DNA of 24,488 bases from Choanephora cucurbitarum (lineage: Eukaryota; Mucoromycota; Mucoromycetes; Mucorales; Choanephoraceae). The position numbers were made by a program, and so were the translations under genes. Location: contig JAIWNI010000207.1 in the NCBI GenBank assembly GCA_025331435.1, positions 1 through 24,488 of the forward strand, read 5' to 3'. Below are positions 9,926-17,799 of this stretch, one piece after another (positions within the stretch are counted from its first letter, which is position 1; the number at the start of each line of letters is the position of its first letter). Under the pieces are notes generated by a model. That model saw only the letters and a list, made by a program, of their open reading frames with translations. It was not told the origin of the DNA and made no database searches.

Positions 9926-10438
9926 TTAACAGTTAAAGACCTCTTTGTAAACAATGTTGTTTGTGGCATTTGTGAGGCGTCTTCTATATTGATGATCTAT
10001 CATTACTTTGATAGGGTCGGGACTTCTAATACGGGACATAGCCACATAGAGTTGTCCATGAGAGAAGACGGGGGAAGGCAGATATAAACAACGAAATCTA
10101 GAGTTTGACCTTGTGATTTGTTGATTGTCATTGCAAATGCTAATCTAACAGGGAATTGAAGACGTTGAAAGTGAATGCCGATTTGCTCAGGCTGAGATTC
10201 GATGATAATTCTTGGAATTGCAACTATTTCTCCTGCTTTACTTCCAGTGGCTATCTCGGCTTGTATGACCTTTGAGTTAACTGCTAAGACAATCAACTTT
10301 GTACCGTTTATCGATCCTTTGGAAGGGTTAAGGTATTTAAGGAGCATTATAGGACATCCTATTTTCAACTTCAAACAATGAGGTGGTAGACTGCCAGACT
10401 CAATTTTGTTCAGCAATTCAACAGGATACCGAATCATA
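9926..10438 (-). pseudogene. Helitron 2 helicase C-terminus
   Basis: This end of a PIF1-type helicase contains RYPVELLN, the GCPIMLL block, RLQFPVRLAFAMTINKSQGQTL (helicase motif V, near 10110..10170) and, in the shifted frame, HGQLYVAMSRI (motif VI, near 10035..10065). One base is missing in the G run at 10070..10074. Restoring the frame there continues the protein to a natural stop at 9926..9928, ending VYKEVFNC, which parallels the end of Helitron 3 (VFKEVLRT). Its upstream end abuts CACTA element 2; across one ATA copy it joins 12440 as EVDMIRYPVE. Confidence 0.9.
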
Positions 10439-10471
10439 CACTATGAATAAAATTTCAGTGAATTTTCAGTG
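10439..10471 (+). repeat. Left 33-bp terminal inverted repeat of CACTA element 2
   Basis: It starts CACTATGAATAAAATTTCAG and matches the reverse complement of 12407..12439 except at position 30. Confidence 0.9.
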
Positions 10472-10506
10472 TACACCGTGAAAAAGCAGTGAAAATGCAG
10501 TGAAAA
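10456..10506 (+). repeat. Left subterminal CAGTG motifs of CACTA element 2
   Basis: CAGTG starts at 10456, 10467, 10487 and 10498. The last two extend to CAGTGAAAA. CACTA elements typically carry such clustered subterminal motifs for their DNA-binding protein. Confidence 0.7.
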
Positions 10507-10658
10507 GATCTGACTTTTAAAAAAGGATCAGAGAAAAAGGACTTAGAGAATTTTCAGCAAGATTTTGAAGTACTTAGAAAAAATCTGCAAAAAAAAAATA
10601 AGCTCAAACACATATTCGCATAAAATCTTTTTTTCTCATATCTTTATTGTACAGTTAA

Positions 10659-11516
10659 TCATATTATGTTGAACCCAAAATCAAACGAAAAGTCATATTG
10701 CTCTATGGGACAAACAGTTCTGGTCATTTCAGGCCAAAAGAAATGTATTCTTTGATTGAGAGGTGTTCTTAACCAAGAAGATTCGAGCATTGCAACCGGT
10801 ACTAGAAGGTTTTCCAGTGGTACCACTTCTAGCCAGGCGTTGCTTGAGCACGGGTGGTTGTTGGCGACATTACTTCCATTGCAAAAAGGTATGCCTGCTT
10901 CGGAGACTTGTAGTTTTTGATAGACATGAATCAACGCGAAACGTTTTTGTTCAGGTATGTCTGACTTGAACATAAGCAGTATATTGTCATTTGCTGGTTT
11001 TAATCGGTTTCTTGGCTGAACTAAGAGAGAGCGAGAAAGATGTTTTTTTCTGGTATCGCTTCTAATACTACATTCAAAATTTCTTGTTGTTGCCTTTTCG
11101 ATCGACTTTGCAAGCATTATGTTGTTGTCTAAATCGTACGCGGCAATACCAACCAAGTCTGATAGGAGGCATCTTAAATATTATTACTCTAAATCAGTTA
11201 GCTGTAAAGGTTTGTTAAAGTACTTATCAACGTCTTTGATTACTACCATATTTTTGTTGTAGTCAATCTTGTCTCTTTTTGCATAGCTAAGATATGCCTG
11301 ACTGACAATTTTATTTTCCGCATCTTTGTAAACGTCTAATTTGGCATTTACTGAGTGTTTTAGCATTTGTATTCTTCTTTTTAATGTCTTGCAATTTATT
11401 TGCTGCAATTTCATAGCCTTCAAGAGTTCAATCAAATGGGAAAGGTAATGTTGGTTTACCGTGAAAGACTCGGGCTTCAAGTGATCCAAAAGAAAGGCAT
11501 GCCGTTGGTCTATCAA
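10659..11516 (-). pseudogene. Degraded CACTA/KDZ-like transposase C-terminal part
   Basis: Two ORFs in the same frame (11516..11184 and 11156..10659) are separated only by two adjacent stops (LTDLE then TAA TAA). The first part has FTVNQHYLSHLIELLK followed by a basic stretch ending NAKLDVYKDAENKIV. This resembles the region of fungal CACTA/KDZ transposases that follows a conserved His-x-Leu and precedes an ERTIG-like basic motif; the Gly and Glu of that motif are not preserved. The second part is a C-terminal domain I do not recognise (RKKHLSRSLLVQPRNRLKPA, SEAGIPFCNG). The catalytic part upstream is absent. The family call is an inference from position and pattern. Confidence 0.5.
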
Positions 11517-11585
11517 ATTGTCTAAATCAGCTATCTCTTCTTCATCAATATCACGCTAGGTTGCTATCCCACATATCCTTGAGAT

Positions 11586-11928
11586 TTGGCACAATGTATT
11601 GATTATTCTCTTGGTTGTTTCGGCCGGAAGAAGGTGAAGGACTTCTTTCGTAGCAAGACGTATCCACTTTGCCATCAACAATGTAAGAGGAATGCCATGC
11701 CTGTTTCAGTAGAGAAAGATGCAACTGATGAAGAGAGTGGCGAAAGCGATGAAAGTGATGAGAGCACTGATGAAGCTGAAGATGAGGAACAGGCCGGCCC
11801 ATCCAAGAGTCAAAATGTAATGCATCTTGAAATTCGATATGTATAAAATACTATCTAAACTACAATCTTTTATTGTTAGGATGATCCCTCTTCTTCAAGC
11901 AATTTTAAGCGAGGCAGAAAGAGACACT
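11586..11928 (+). pseudogene. Short acidic ORF with possible introns inside CACTA element 2
   Basis: Codons from about 11694 (MPVSVEKDATDEE) give a strongly acidic Glu/Asp/Ser stretch ending GPSKSQN. A good GT-AG intron may follow at 11817..11879. The next exon 11880..11928 reads DDPSSSSNFKRGRKRH, a basic, nuclear-signal-like tail, before a donor GTAAGT at 11929 with an acceptor at 11977. Splicing that second intron makes an immediate stop, so either the protein ends there or the gene is broken. The ATG at 11586 is less convincing than the one at 11694. Product unknown; it could be a second protein of the transposon. Confidence 0.35.
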
Positions 11929-11977
11929 GTAAGTAAAATAGACTTATCTTTCTTGACGTTTTCCTAATATACAACAG

Positions 11978-12240
11978 AATTTGAGATTGTTTTCATTAGT
12001 GTCTCTAACGCTATATCTCAAAATCTCACATTTTGCTTTTGCCATTTTATCTTTTTCTGTGAATAAAAATGGTTTTACTGAAAGCTACATTATGAACTGA
12101 TACATCAGTTCGGATATATATAGCATGCAATGGAAGCTAAAGCATAAGCGTACAATATGAGCATATTATGATCCAATAATAATAACAGGATATGAGCCAA
12201 TAATAAGAACCCAAGCTAGCCCAACGCTTGCTTTTCTTTT
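11978..12240. other. AT-rich interior of CACTA element 2 without recognised content
   Basis: No ORF, intron-like pair or RNA fold stood out. Short direct repeats such as ATGAGC(C/A)(A/T)ATAATAA occur near 12155..12205. Confidence 0.4.
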
Positions 12241-12241
12241 T

Positions 12242-12422
12242 CAGTGAAAACCGTGAATTGTGGTGAAAAGAACAATGAATTTTCAGTGAAAAATTTCAGT
12301 GAAAACCGTTAATGCACCGTTAAATTTCAGTGAAAAATTTCAGTGAAAACCGTGAAAAAACGCTGTAGTCACTGAATTTTTTTTCCGTGAATGTTAACGG
12401 AGTTTTCACGGAAAATTCACTG
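12242..12422 (+). repeat. Right subterminal CAGTGAAAA array of CACTA element 2
   Basis: CAGTGAAAA starts at 12242, 12284, 12297, 12328 and 12341, all on the plus strand. Inverted CACTG occurs at 12370 and 12418. Several copies are followed by ACCGT(G/T). The array is denser here than at the left end. Confidence 0.75.
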
Positions 12423-12439
12423 AAATTTTATTCATAGTG
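12407..12439 (-). repeat. Right 33-bp terminal inverted repeat of CACTA element 2
   Basis: On the minus strand it starts CACTATGAATAAAATTTCAG. The flanking ATA is at 12440..12442. Confidence 0.9.
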
Positions 12440-14371
12440 ATATCAACTTCTGCTGCCTTACAAAGGAAATCCCTGCTTAAAAGTGTGTGTATCTCACCTT
12501 CGAACTGGTTCAAGAGACTGTCGTTGATTTTGTTGACATCTTAGTTTAAAGAGGTGAGAATTGCTCGACTGGTCATAAATTTATGCCTGTGTTGCATGAA
12601 TGCTGCACCATGAAACTGATGAAAAACTATGTCAGCCAATCTGAGAGCGTTGTTGTCAGGTGAAACCATGAAACTGATGAAAAACTATGTCAGCCAATCT
12701 GAGAGCGTTGTTGTCAGGTGAAACCATGAAACTGATGAAAAACTATGTCAGCCAATCTGAGAGCGTTGTTGTCAGGTGAAACCATGCTTTCATCTAACTG
12801 AATGGCACCTTCAGGATTCAATGATGGAATTGAACCATCACCGATAGTCAGCAAGTAGTCTGAAAAGTTGTTTAGCATTTCTGCTTGTTCATGATTGCCT
12901 GATTGAAGAGTGGCTTGCACACGCATGTTAATACGCAGCTGCATTCTTGAATAATGTTTCCAGAGGAAGGATCTATTGATGCATTGAGCTACAATATCCG
13001 CTCTAGAAGCTTTAGGTACGACCGGAAGAACTTGTCTAAAGTCACCACCAAAAACAACCACTCGGCCACCAAAGGGAATATCTTCAAAAGCAGGATTGAT
13101 TTGTTTACAGACACCTTTGAATGACCTGTCAACTGCTTCCAATACATCTCTACTAATCATAGATGCTTCATCCCATAAAATGAGCTTGGCAGATCTAATC
13201 AATTGAGCAGTGGGCGAAGCAGGACTAAACGAACACATCGTATGTATGTCGCATTTCAAAAGGATCTTAAAGAGCGAGTGTGCTGTTTTACCATCTTTTA
13301 AAAGAAGAGCAGCTGTTCCGCTTACGGCAACTGAAAGTGCAATATCATGGTTTCTTCTTGTAGCATCAAGTAAGGCGTTAAACAGATACGTTTTGCCTAT
13401 AACACCTGGCCCGTCAAGAAAAATGACCTTTGGCTCAACAGTATGCTGACCTTCTACCATACTCATGACATGATTGAAAACTGCTTGCTGGTCTTGGTTA
13501 AATGTGAACTGTTGTTCTGGTTCTAAAGATGCTAACGCATTTAAAGCTAAATGCTCTCTAAAAATGAGAGGCTTCAGCATTTGATCTTCTGTACGAAGTC
13601 CGCTGTAAGTACCTCTAGGGTCAGTAGAAGACAAAGTAAATCCCGAGTAGTTATTCAAGGAAAAATCATAGTCTTGCAATTGCTCTTCAATATCATGCAA
13701 TGCAAAGTCATAGATTTGTTGGTCCATTTGGACATCTAGATCAGGCAGTAGTAGACGCTTTTTATGAAGAAAGTCTTCAGAGAGATTGTTAGAGAACTTA
13801 TCCCAAAGCTGAAATGGATCAGAAGGATTGTTGAATACCAAAATGATGGCAAACAAATTCCGTAATGATGCAGCATTTTTGCAGTGAGAAGCTTTTTCAA
13901 GGCAGGTAATCCACTCAGTATCATCGTTCAAAAGATTGAGAGCATATGCAGCCTCACGAAAACTGGGATAGCAAATGCCATTGACAGTCCTACGATGGTC
14001 AAAGCTAGTTGCACCCTTGACATGGTAAAGAAGCATGCGCAAACAATACTTCTTGCTTTCCTTAGGTGAGATGGCATAGATTCTACCGATGGTACCGCCT
14101 TGTCCTCGCTCTTTTATCTTCCAGTAGTTCTTCTCCTTTTCTCTGACCCATACAAAGTGTTCAGGGAACTAGATATATAAGATCTGACGGGCAGACTCAT
14201 ATTCTCTGTTGGCTTCGAACCAACCTGTCAGAGTAGTATTCTTTAAATAGCGCTCAATGACATTGTCCAATTGATCTTCACCATCAAAGTAGACAGGTTG
14301 CTGATCAGGAAGATGTACAGACAACCTTTGGTGGGGGGGGGGAAACTCATTGTGCAAAGGAAAAGAGAATA
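12440..14371 (-). pseudogene. Helitron 2 Rep C-terminal region and helicase core
   Basis: On the minus strand this starts at the MITE junction (SFPLHNEF, HQRLSVHLPDQQPVYF). It continues through the end of the Rep region (GRIYAISPKESKKYCLRMLLYH) into the PIF1-type helicase: Walker A as GPGVIGKT (relatives have GPGGTGKT), ASGTAALLLKDGKTAHS, Walker B LILWDEASMISRD, GGRVVVFGGDFRQVLPVVPK and LRINMRVQ. An in-frame TAG at 14169..14171 replaces the Glu of LYIEFPE. The triplicated 58 bp at 12607..12780 shifts the frame after FHQFHG. Downstream the frame resumes (MTSRAILTSLN), meets TAA at 12541..12543 and reaches the CACTA element. A run of ten G at 14333..14342 encodes Pro-Pro-Pro. Confidence 0.9.
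12607..12780 (+). repeat. Three tandem copies of a 58-bp segment
   Basis: Units 12607..12664, 12665..12722 and 12723..12780 are identical. Each begins ACCATG, and a fourth ACCATG follows at 12781. One copy belongs to the helicase coding sequence. Because 58 is not a multiple of three, the two extra copies shift the frame and create a stop at 12714. Slippage between ACCATG microhomologies 58 bp apart explains the first duplication. Confidence 0.95.
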
Positions 14372-14557
14372 CAGTCATCCCCCGATTTAGGGAACAGTCT
14401 TGGTTCCCTCGACACCGTTCCCTAAATCAAAATCGTTCCCTATTTCTCATAGCAATAGCAGGGATTTTTAGCGTTAAACGAACTTCGGTTCCCTCAAGAC
14501 CGTTCCCTAAATCAAAATCGTTCCTTATATTTCGTTCCCTAAATCGGGGGATGACTG
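14372..14557 (-). mobile_element. 186-bp MITE of the pogo family
   Basis: Its ends are CAGTCATCCCCCGATTTAGG and the inverse, with TA on both sides (14370..14371 and 14558..14559), as in the pogo element at 6123..9065. The left arm matches the reverse complement of that element's right arm (TTCCCTC, ACACCGTTCCCTAAATC). The right arm matches the reverse complement of its left arm, sharing GGTTCCCTCAAGACCGTTCC and beyond. It is therefore an internal-deletion derivative in the opposite orientation. It inserted into Helitron 2 between the Cys-Trp-Arg-Leu codons of the Rep region. Removing it with one TA restores ESCWRLFSFPLHNEF. Confidence 0.92.
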
Positions 14558-14779
14558 TAGTCTCCAACATGATTCAGCAGCTGATACATATCGAGCGTCA
14601 ATGAATTTCTGAATTTCATTGTTTTTTGAGACATCAACTTGAGCTCTATCGTGCCCTTTTTATACATATTTGTACACATACTTTACAGAGACAAATGTAG
14701 CACATAAATCAACGTTGATATGCGCATTGTACTTTGTAGTTAAATAAGGGTTATGAGGCACCACCAATCGATTGTCGAG
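14558..14779 (-). pseudogene. Helitron 2 segment with the catalytic-Tyr block
   Basis: The reading is DNRLVVPHNPYLTTKYNAHI, then SVKYVYKYV, then KGHDRAQ, then IDARYVSAAESCWRL. The block corresponds to the Rep tyrosine motif Y-x-x-K-Y-x-x-K; the tyrosine codon before KGHD is TAA (14660..14662). On its right it joins 15227 across one TCGAG to restore KKAVKLDNRL. The spacing from RRR to DNR is then 13 residues, as in Helitron 1. Confidence 0.88.
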
Positions 14780-15221
14780 CGTGATGTTTTGTTAGTAATT
14801 TAAGAGAAAAGATAATAGAGACAGAAAGAGAGTAGAGTGAGACTGTTTTAAACTGTTTATTCTTCGAAAAGAGGTCCCGAACTAATGTCTTCTAACAACA
14901 ACTATTTATGTGTTTTCAATAAAGGATCTGATGTAATCACAGATTATGGAGTTTGTACTAATTTAGTGTGCTATTGTTACTTGTAACTTTAATAGTTACC
15001 ATCATTCCTTATCCCGAGAATTTATGTTACCGAATGATGTGATGCTATCTCTTGAGTCTAGTTCGTTGTGTTGAACCTTATTGACTTCAGTTGGATTCTT
15101 TTATTTCGTAAGGATTTAGATCTTTTACTTTGTTTCTGATATTATATCTTTTATGACTTATTTGGTCTTTCATGCAAACCTTATTGTCATTGTTGAGACT
15201 AAATGTGCTCAGATCACCACA
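14780..15221. mobile_element. 442-bp insertion with 5-bp duplication, solo-LTR candidate
   Basis: It is flanked by TCGAG at 14775..14779 and 15222..15226. The right end is GATCACCACA. The left end is CGTGATGTTTTG, so GTGAT and ATCAC lie near the two ends in inverted orientation, but the left end lacks the canonical TG. AATAAA occurs at 14918..14923. There is no ORF. Its length, 5-bp duplication and CA end fit a solo LTR of a retrotransposon. A start at TGTTAG (14790) would fit TG better but not the duplication. Orientation is undecided. Confidence 0.65.
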
Positions 15222-17338
15222 TCGAGTTTGACGGCTTTTTTCTCAATTGATTTACCATCATTTCTTCTACGGTACATGGGATATCCACCTTGTTCTTCTC
15301 GTTTGAAATGAGTGGTGTCATTGAATGCCTTTGAATAGCTCTTTAAACAGCTGCCGTTTTTCATGCAAGGTGCATTGGGATCAAGAAGGCCGCAAGGTCC
15401 ATGCATCAAGTTCTTGGTGACTGTTTCGTACAAAGAAGGATACGCTTGCTTATCAGAAATTTCTGCAGATATATCATTGTCGATATCCTCTTCTCTCAGT
15501 TTGTCAGTTGCATCAAGAATCAGTAAGATGTGGGCATGAGGGAGGCCTCTTTTCTGGAATTCAATTACATGCATATGAGCAATGACTTTTCCCAAAACTC
15601 CTTTGACTGTTAAATCATGCATGAGTGATATCAATTTGAGATGGAAAACCCTGCTACACAAATCAGGTCTATCGTTACTGGTTTGGATGTATTGCAACTC
15701 GTTTGTAATTTCAGGCCAGCTGGAGTTACAGGTGAATGTAACAAATAGATCAGGTTTACCAAATCTACGAACTATACTCATAGAGTTTTGATAGGGCTGT
15801 ATCATGTGTCGTGGACTGCCAATGAATGAGGATGGCAAAATGACTTTCTTGCCTACAGATTCCATGTCTCCATCATCAACTTCAGCGGCATTTCTCAAAT
15901 TGTTGTAGAGCTCATATCTCAGGGATATTTGGTTGTGTCTCAGATAGTTCAATCGCTCTTGTTCCATCTTTGCGTACATATCCACAACATACTGATGAAA
16001 CAGATGCTTAAACAGATGAAGCTGACTTGGAGAAACTTGTCTGATCATGGGATTATATCTGTAAAATTGCATGATGGTAACCTTTTTCAGACCATTGGCT
16101 GTACGCATGTTTATGTTCCAGCCTGGTTGCCTTCTTGGAAACATAAGAACATAGTGCATTGGATCGTAATGCTGGTTGATCTTATTGATTGATTGCAACC
16201 CGTTTTCTGTTGATCCATTGTTCTTCGAACGAATGACTACGTCTCTGTGAGTTGGCTTGTTCACATTTCTATGGTCTTCACTATTAATGATGAGAACACC
16301 AATCTCAGTGTTGTGGGTCGGCGAGTTGTAGCGACGGAGATCAGGAGTCCCTTCAGATCTAAAGATCATGCTGACCTCAGCTAAACCACCTGGTAATTCA
16401 TTCTCTAAGTCTGCCATAGTCTTAAAGTCTCTTGCATATGGATTGACAGAACGCATCAGACTTTGAGGTTGATGCAAAGTTTCAGAAGCAAGCAAATGCA
16501 TTCTGTGCAACCTGTTTCGAAGCTCATTGGATGCATCATAAACATATATTTGGGCGAAGCTAGGCGCATCTCCATCTTCTGGAGGCAATGATGTTCCGAT
16601 TCTATGATAGACATTACCATGAATGCTGAAAGCGTAACCACCCATTCTATCATTATTAACAGCATGATTTAGCTTAACACCAAGGGAAGTGAAAGACAGA
16701 ACGTTGTTGTAAGCTCTGATGTTACTTTGAAATTCTTTGGAGATTGGATCGGTGTTAGTGAGAAGTCCAGTCAACAAAGGAGGCAAAAGCTCAAAATCTT
16801 TCATAATGTATCTTCCCTTGCCACAACACAATTGAAACAATGGCTCCGATTTGGAGGCAGTGGCTCTCTCATCCAGCCACAACATAGCATGGCAGAAGCT
16901 GCATTCAACTCTCATTCTACCAAAATCATGTCTTTTGAGTTGAGAAAGTTTGCTTTGATCATGAGCATCTTTATAAGTGTTCATCTCAGGGTTGTTCTTG
17001 TAGAAGAGAACGGGACAATCGGTAGTACAATGATCCTCAGATAGGCATTCATTGCAATTACCGATAAGATTGACATTCTCAGATTCATCCATAGAGGAGC
17101 TGTCATTGACTTGATCAGCTAATATATTGCTTTCGACTTGATTGACAGGTGTAATGTCATCAGTTGATTCAGCAGTTGAGCTAATTCGAGAATAGAATCT
17201 ACAGAGTCTACTTGTGCTTCGACTGTAACCTTCTTCATTGCAAAAGCTACAAACAACTGGAGTGCTTGTACGTTGATTGCGTGTAATTCTGGCTCTTTTT
17301 CTAGCCTGCTCAGTTTCAGGTGTGTAATTAATGAACAT
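15222..17338 (-). pseudogene. Helitron 2 N-terminal part with intact HUH Rep domain
   Basis: This is the longest uninterrupted frame in the window. It starts at the ATG at 17336..17338 and reads about 706 Helitron residues before the LTR-like piece adds VVI and a stop at 15209. Order: C-x2-C-x4-Y-x7-C module near residue 30 (Tyr in place of His), a classic zinc knuckle C-x2-C-x4-H-x4-C (CNECLSEDHCTTDC, near 95-108), the Helitron finger VECSFCHAMLW ... LCCGKG (about 143-175), then the Helitron-like N domain. HUH follows as HAH at residues 601-603 (15530..15538), in RGLPHAHILL. No stop or frameshift occurs here. The basic segment RKRARITRNQR near residue 13 could be a nuclear signal. Confidence 0.92.
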
Positions 17339-17571
17339 GTTCTAAACCCAAAACCATAAGAAATCAAGGCGCGTTATCTTTTTGTTTTATTCATAAGTTA
17401 CATTTTCTAGGCAAGAGTGTAAAATTAGGAGAGAGAAAGCAGTAAAAAAATTCGTTCCTGTAATCAAAATATCCTCTCAGTAACTTAGGGCCAAATAAAA
17501 AAAATTAAAAAAAGTCACACTTTCCTATTTGGGGATTTACGATTTTTTCGACCGTTATCTTTTTAATATAA
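17339..17571 (-). promoter_or_regulatory. Upstream region of Helitron 2
   Basis: This AT-rich stretch lies between the Helitron 2 start codon and the proposed 3' end of Helitron 3. It must include the 5' terminus of Helitron 2. It contains A and T runs (17495..17515) but no clear TATA box or terminal TC that I can defend. Confidence 0.35.
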
Positions 17572-17640
17572 CTAGCCGACCTACTCGCTACGCTCGCTTT
17601 ACGGCCGTCGTCGCCTCACGGTTCGGACCATGGCTTCCGA

Positions 17641-17687
17641 CCACCACCACCACCATCCACACCACCCACGCCCACCACACCGCCCAC
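17641..17687 (-). repeat. Low-complexity CCA-rich tract, G-rich on the coding strand
   Basis: On the plus strand it is a run of CCA/CCAC triplets. On the minus strand it is GGT/GTGGG-rich, with many G pairs and G triplets that could support a G-quadruplex. It sits in the 3' non-coding part of Helitron 3. The 63-codon plus ORF across it is Thr/His low complexity and not a gene. Confidence 0.6.
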
Positions 17688-17799
17688 TTACTCATCCAAC
17701 CAAAGCAACAAAATATTTAGTCAATAAGAATTGCTGTTTTATTTGAAAAGAGATGAATATGATATGTATGAAACAGGCTTTTGATAAATTACGAAACAA

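Larger units (their letters stand above)
10439..12439. mobile_element. CACTA (EnSpm) element 2, internally degraded
   Basis: The 2001-bp element has 33-bp terminal inverted repeats starting CACTATGAATAAAATTTCAG (32 of 33 match) and the 3-bp direct repeat ATA on both sides (10436..10438 and 12440..12442). Seven copies of CAGTGAAAA lie inside the ends. A decayed minus-strand frame (10659..11516) resembles the C-terminal part of CACTA/KDZ-type transposases. A short acidic plus-strand ORF lies at 11586..11928. The family differs from element 1 at 473..3558, whose terminal repeats and subterminal motifs are unrelated beyond CACTA. It inserted in the Helitron 2 helicase. Confidence 0.88.
9836..17338 (-). 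mobile_element. Helitron 2, nearly complete, split by three insertions
   Basis: The coding span runs from 17338 to the stop at 9926..9928. A 442-bp solo-LTR-like piece, a 186-bp MITE and a 2001-bp CACTA element interrupt it, and a 58-bp segment is triplicated. With those and their duplications removed and one missing base allowed at 10070..10074, the open frame is 4659 nt or 1553 codons. Other lesions are TAA at 14660..14662, TAG at 14169..14171 and TAA at 12541..12543. The left boundary is approximate: the 3' terminus lies somewhere in the GC-rich junction to the left and was not pinned to a CTRR tetranucleotide. Confidence 0.88.

Noticed and set aside
12607..12780. Regular 58-bp repeats as a possible CRISPR array
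   Set aside because: The units are contiguous and identical with no spacers, and one copy is Helitron coding sequence. The setting is eukaryotic.
14560..17338. Treating the 15209..17338 ORF and the 12714..14774 segments as two separate Helitrons
   Set aside because: The TCGAG duplication and the exact residue spacing (13 residues from RRR to DNR, as in Helitron 1) show one gene split by an insertion.
17529..17720. 63-codon plus-strand ORF
   Set aside because: Crosses the proposed Helitron 3 terminus and a CCA-rich low-complexity tract; the Thr/His run is a by-product of the repeat.
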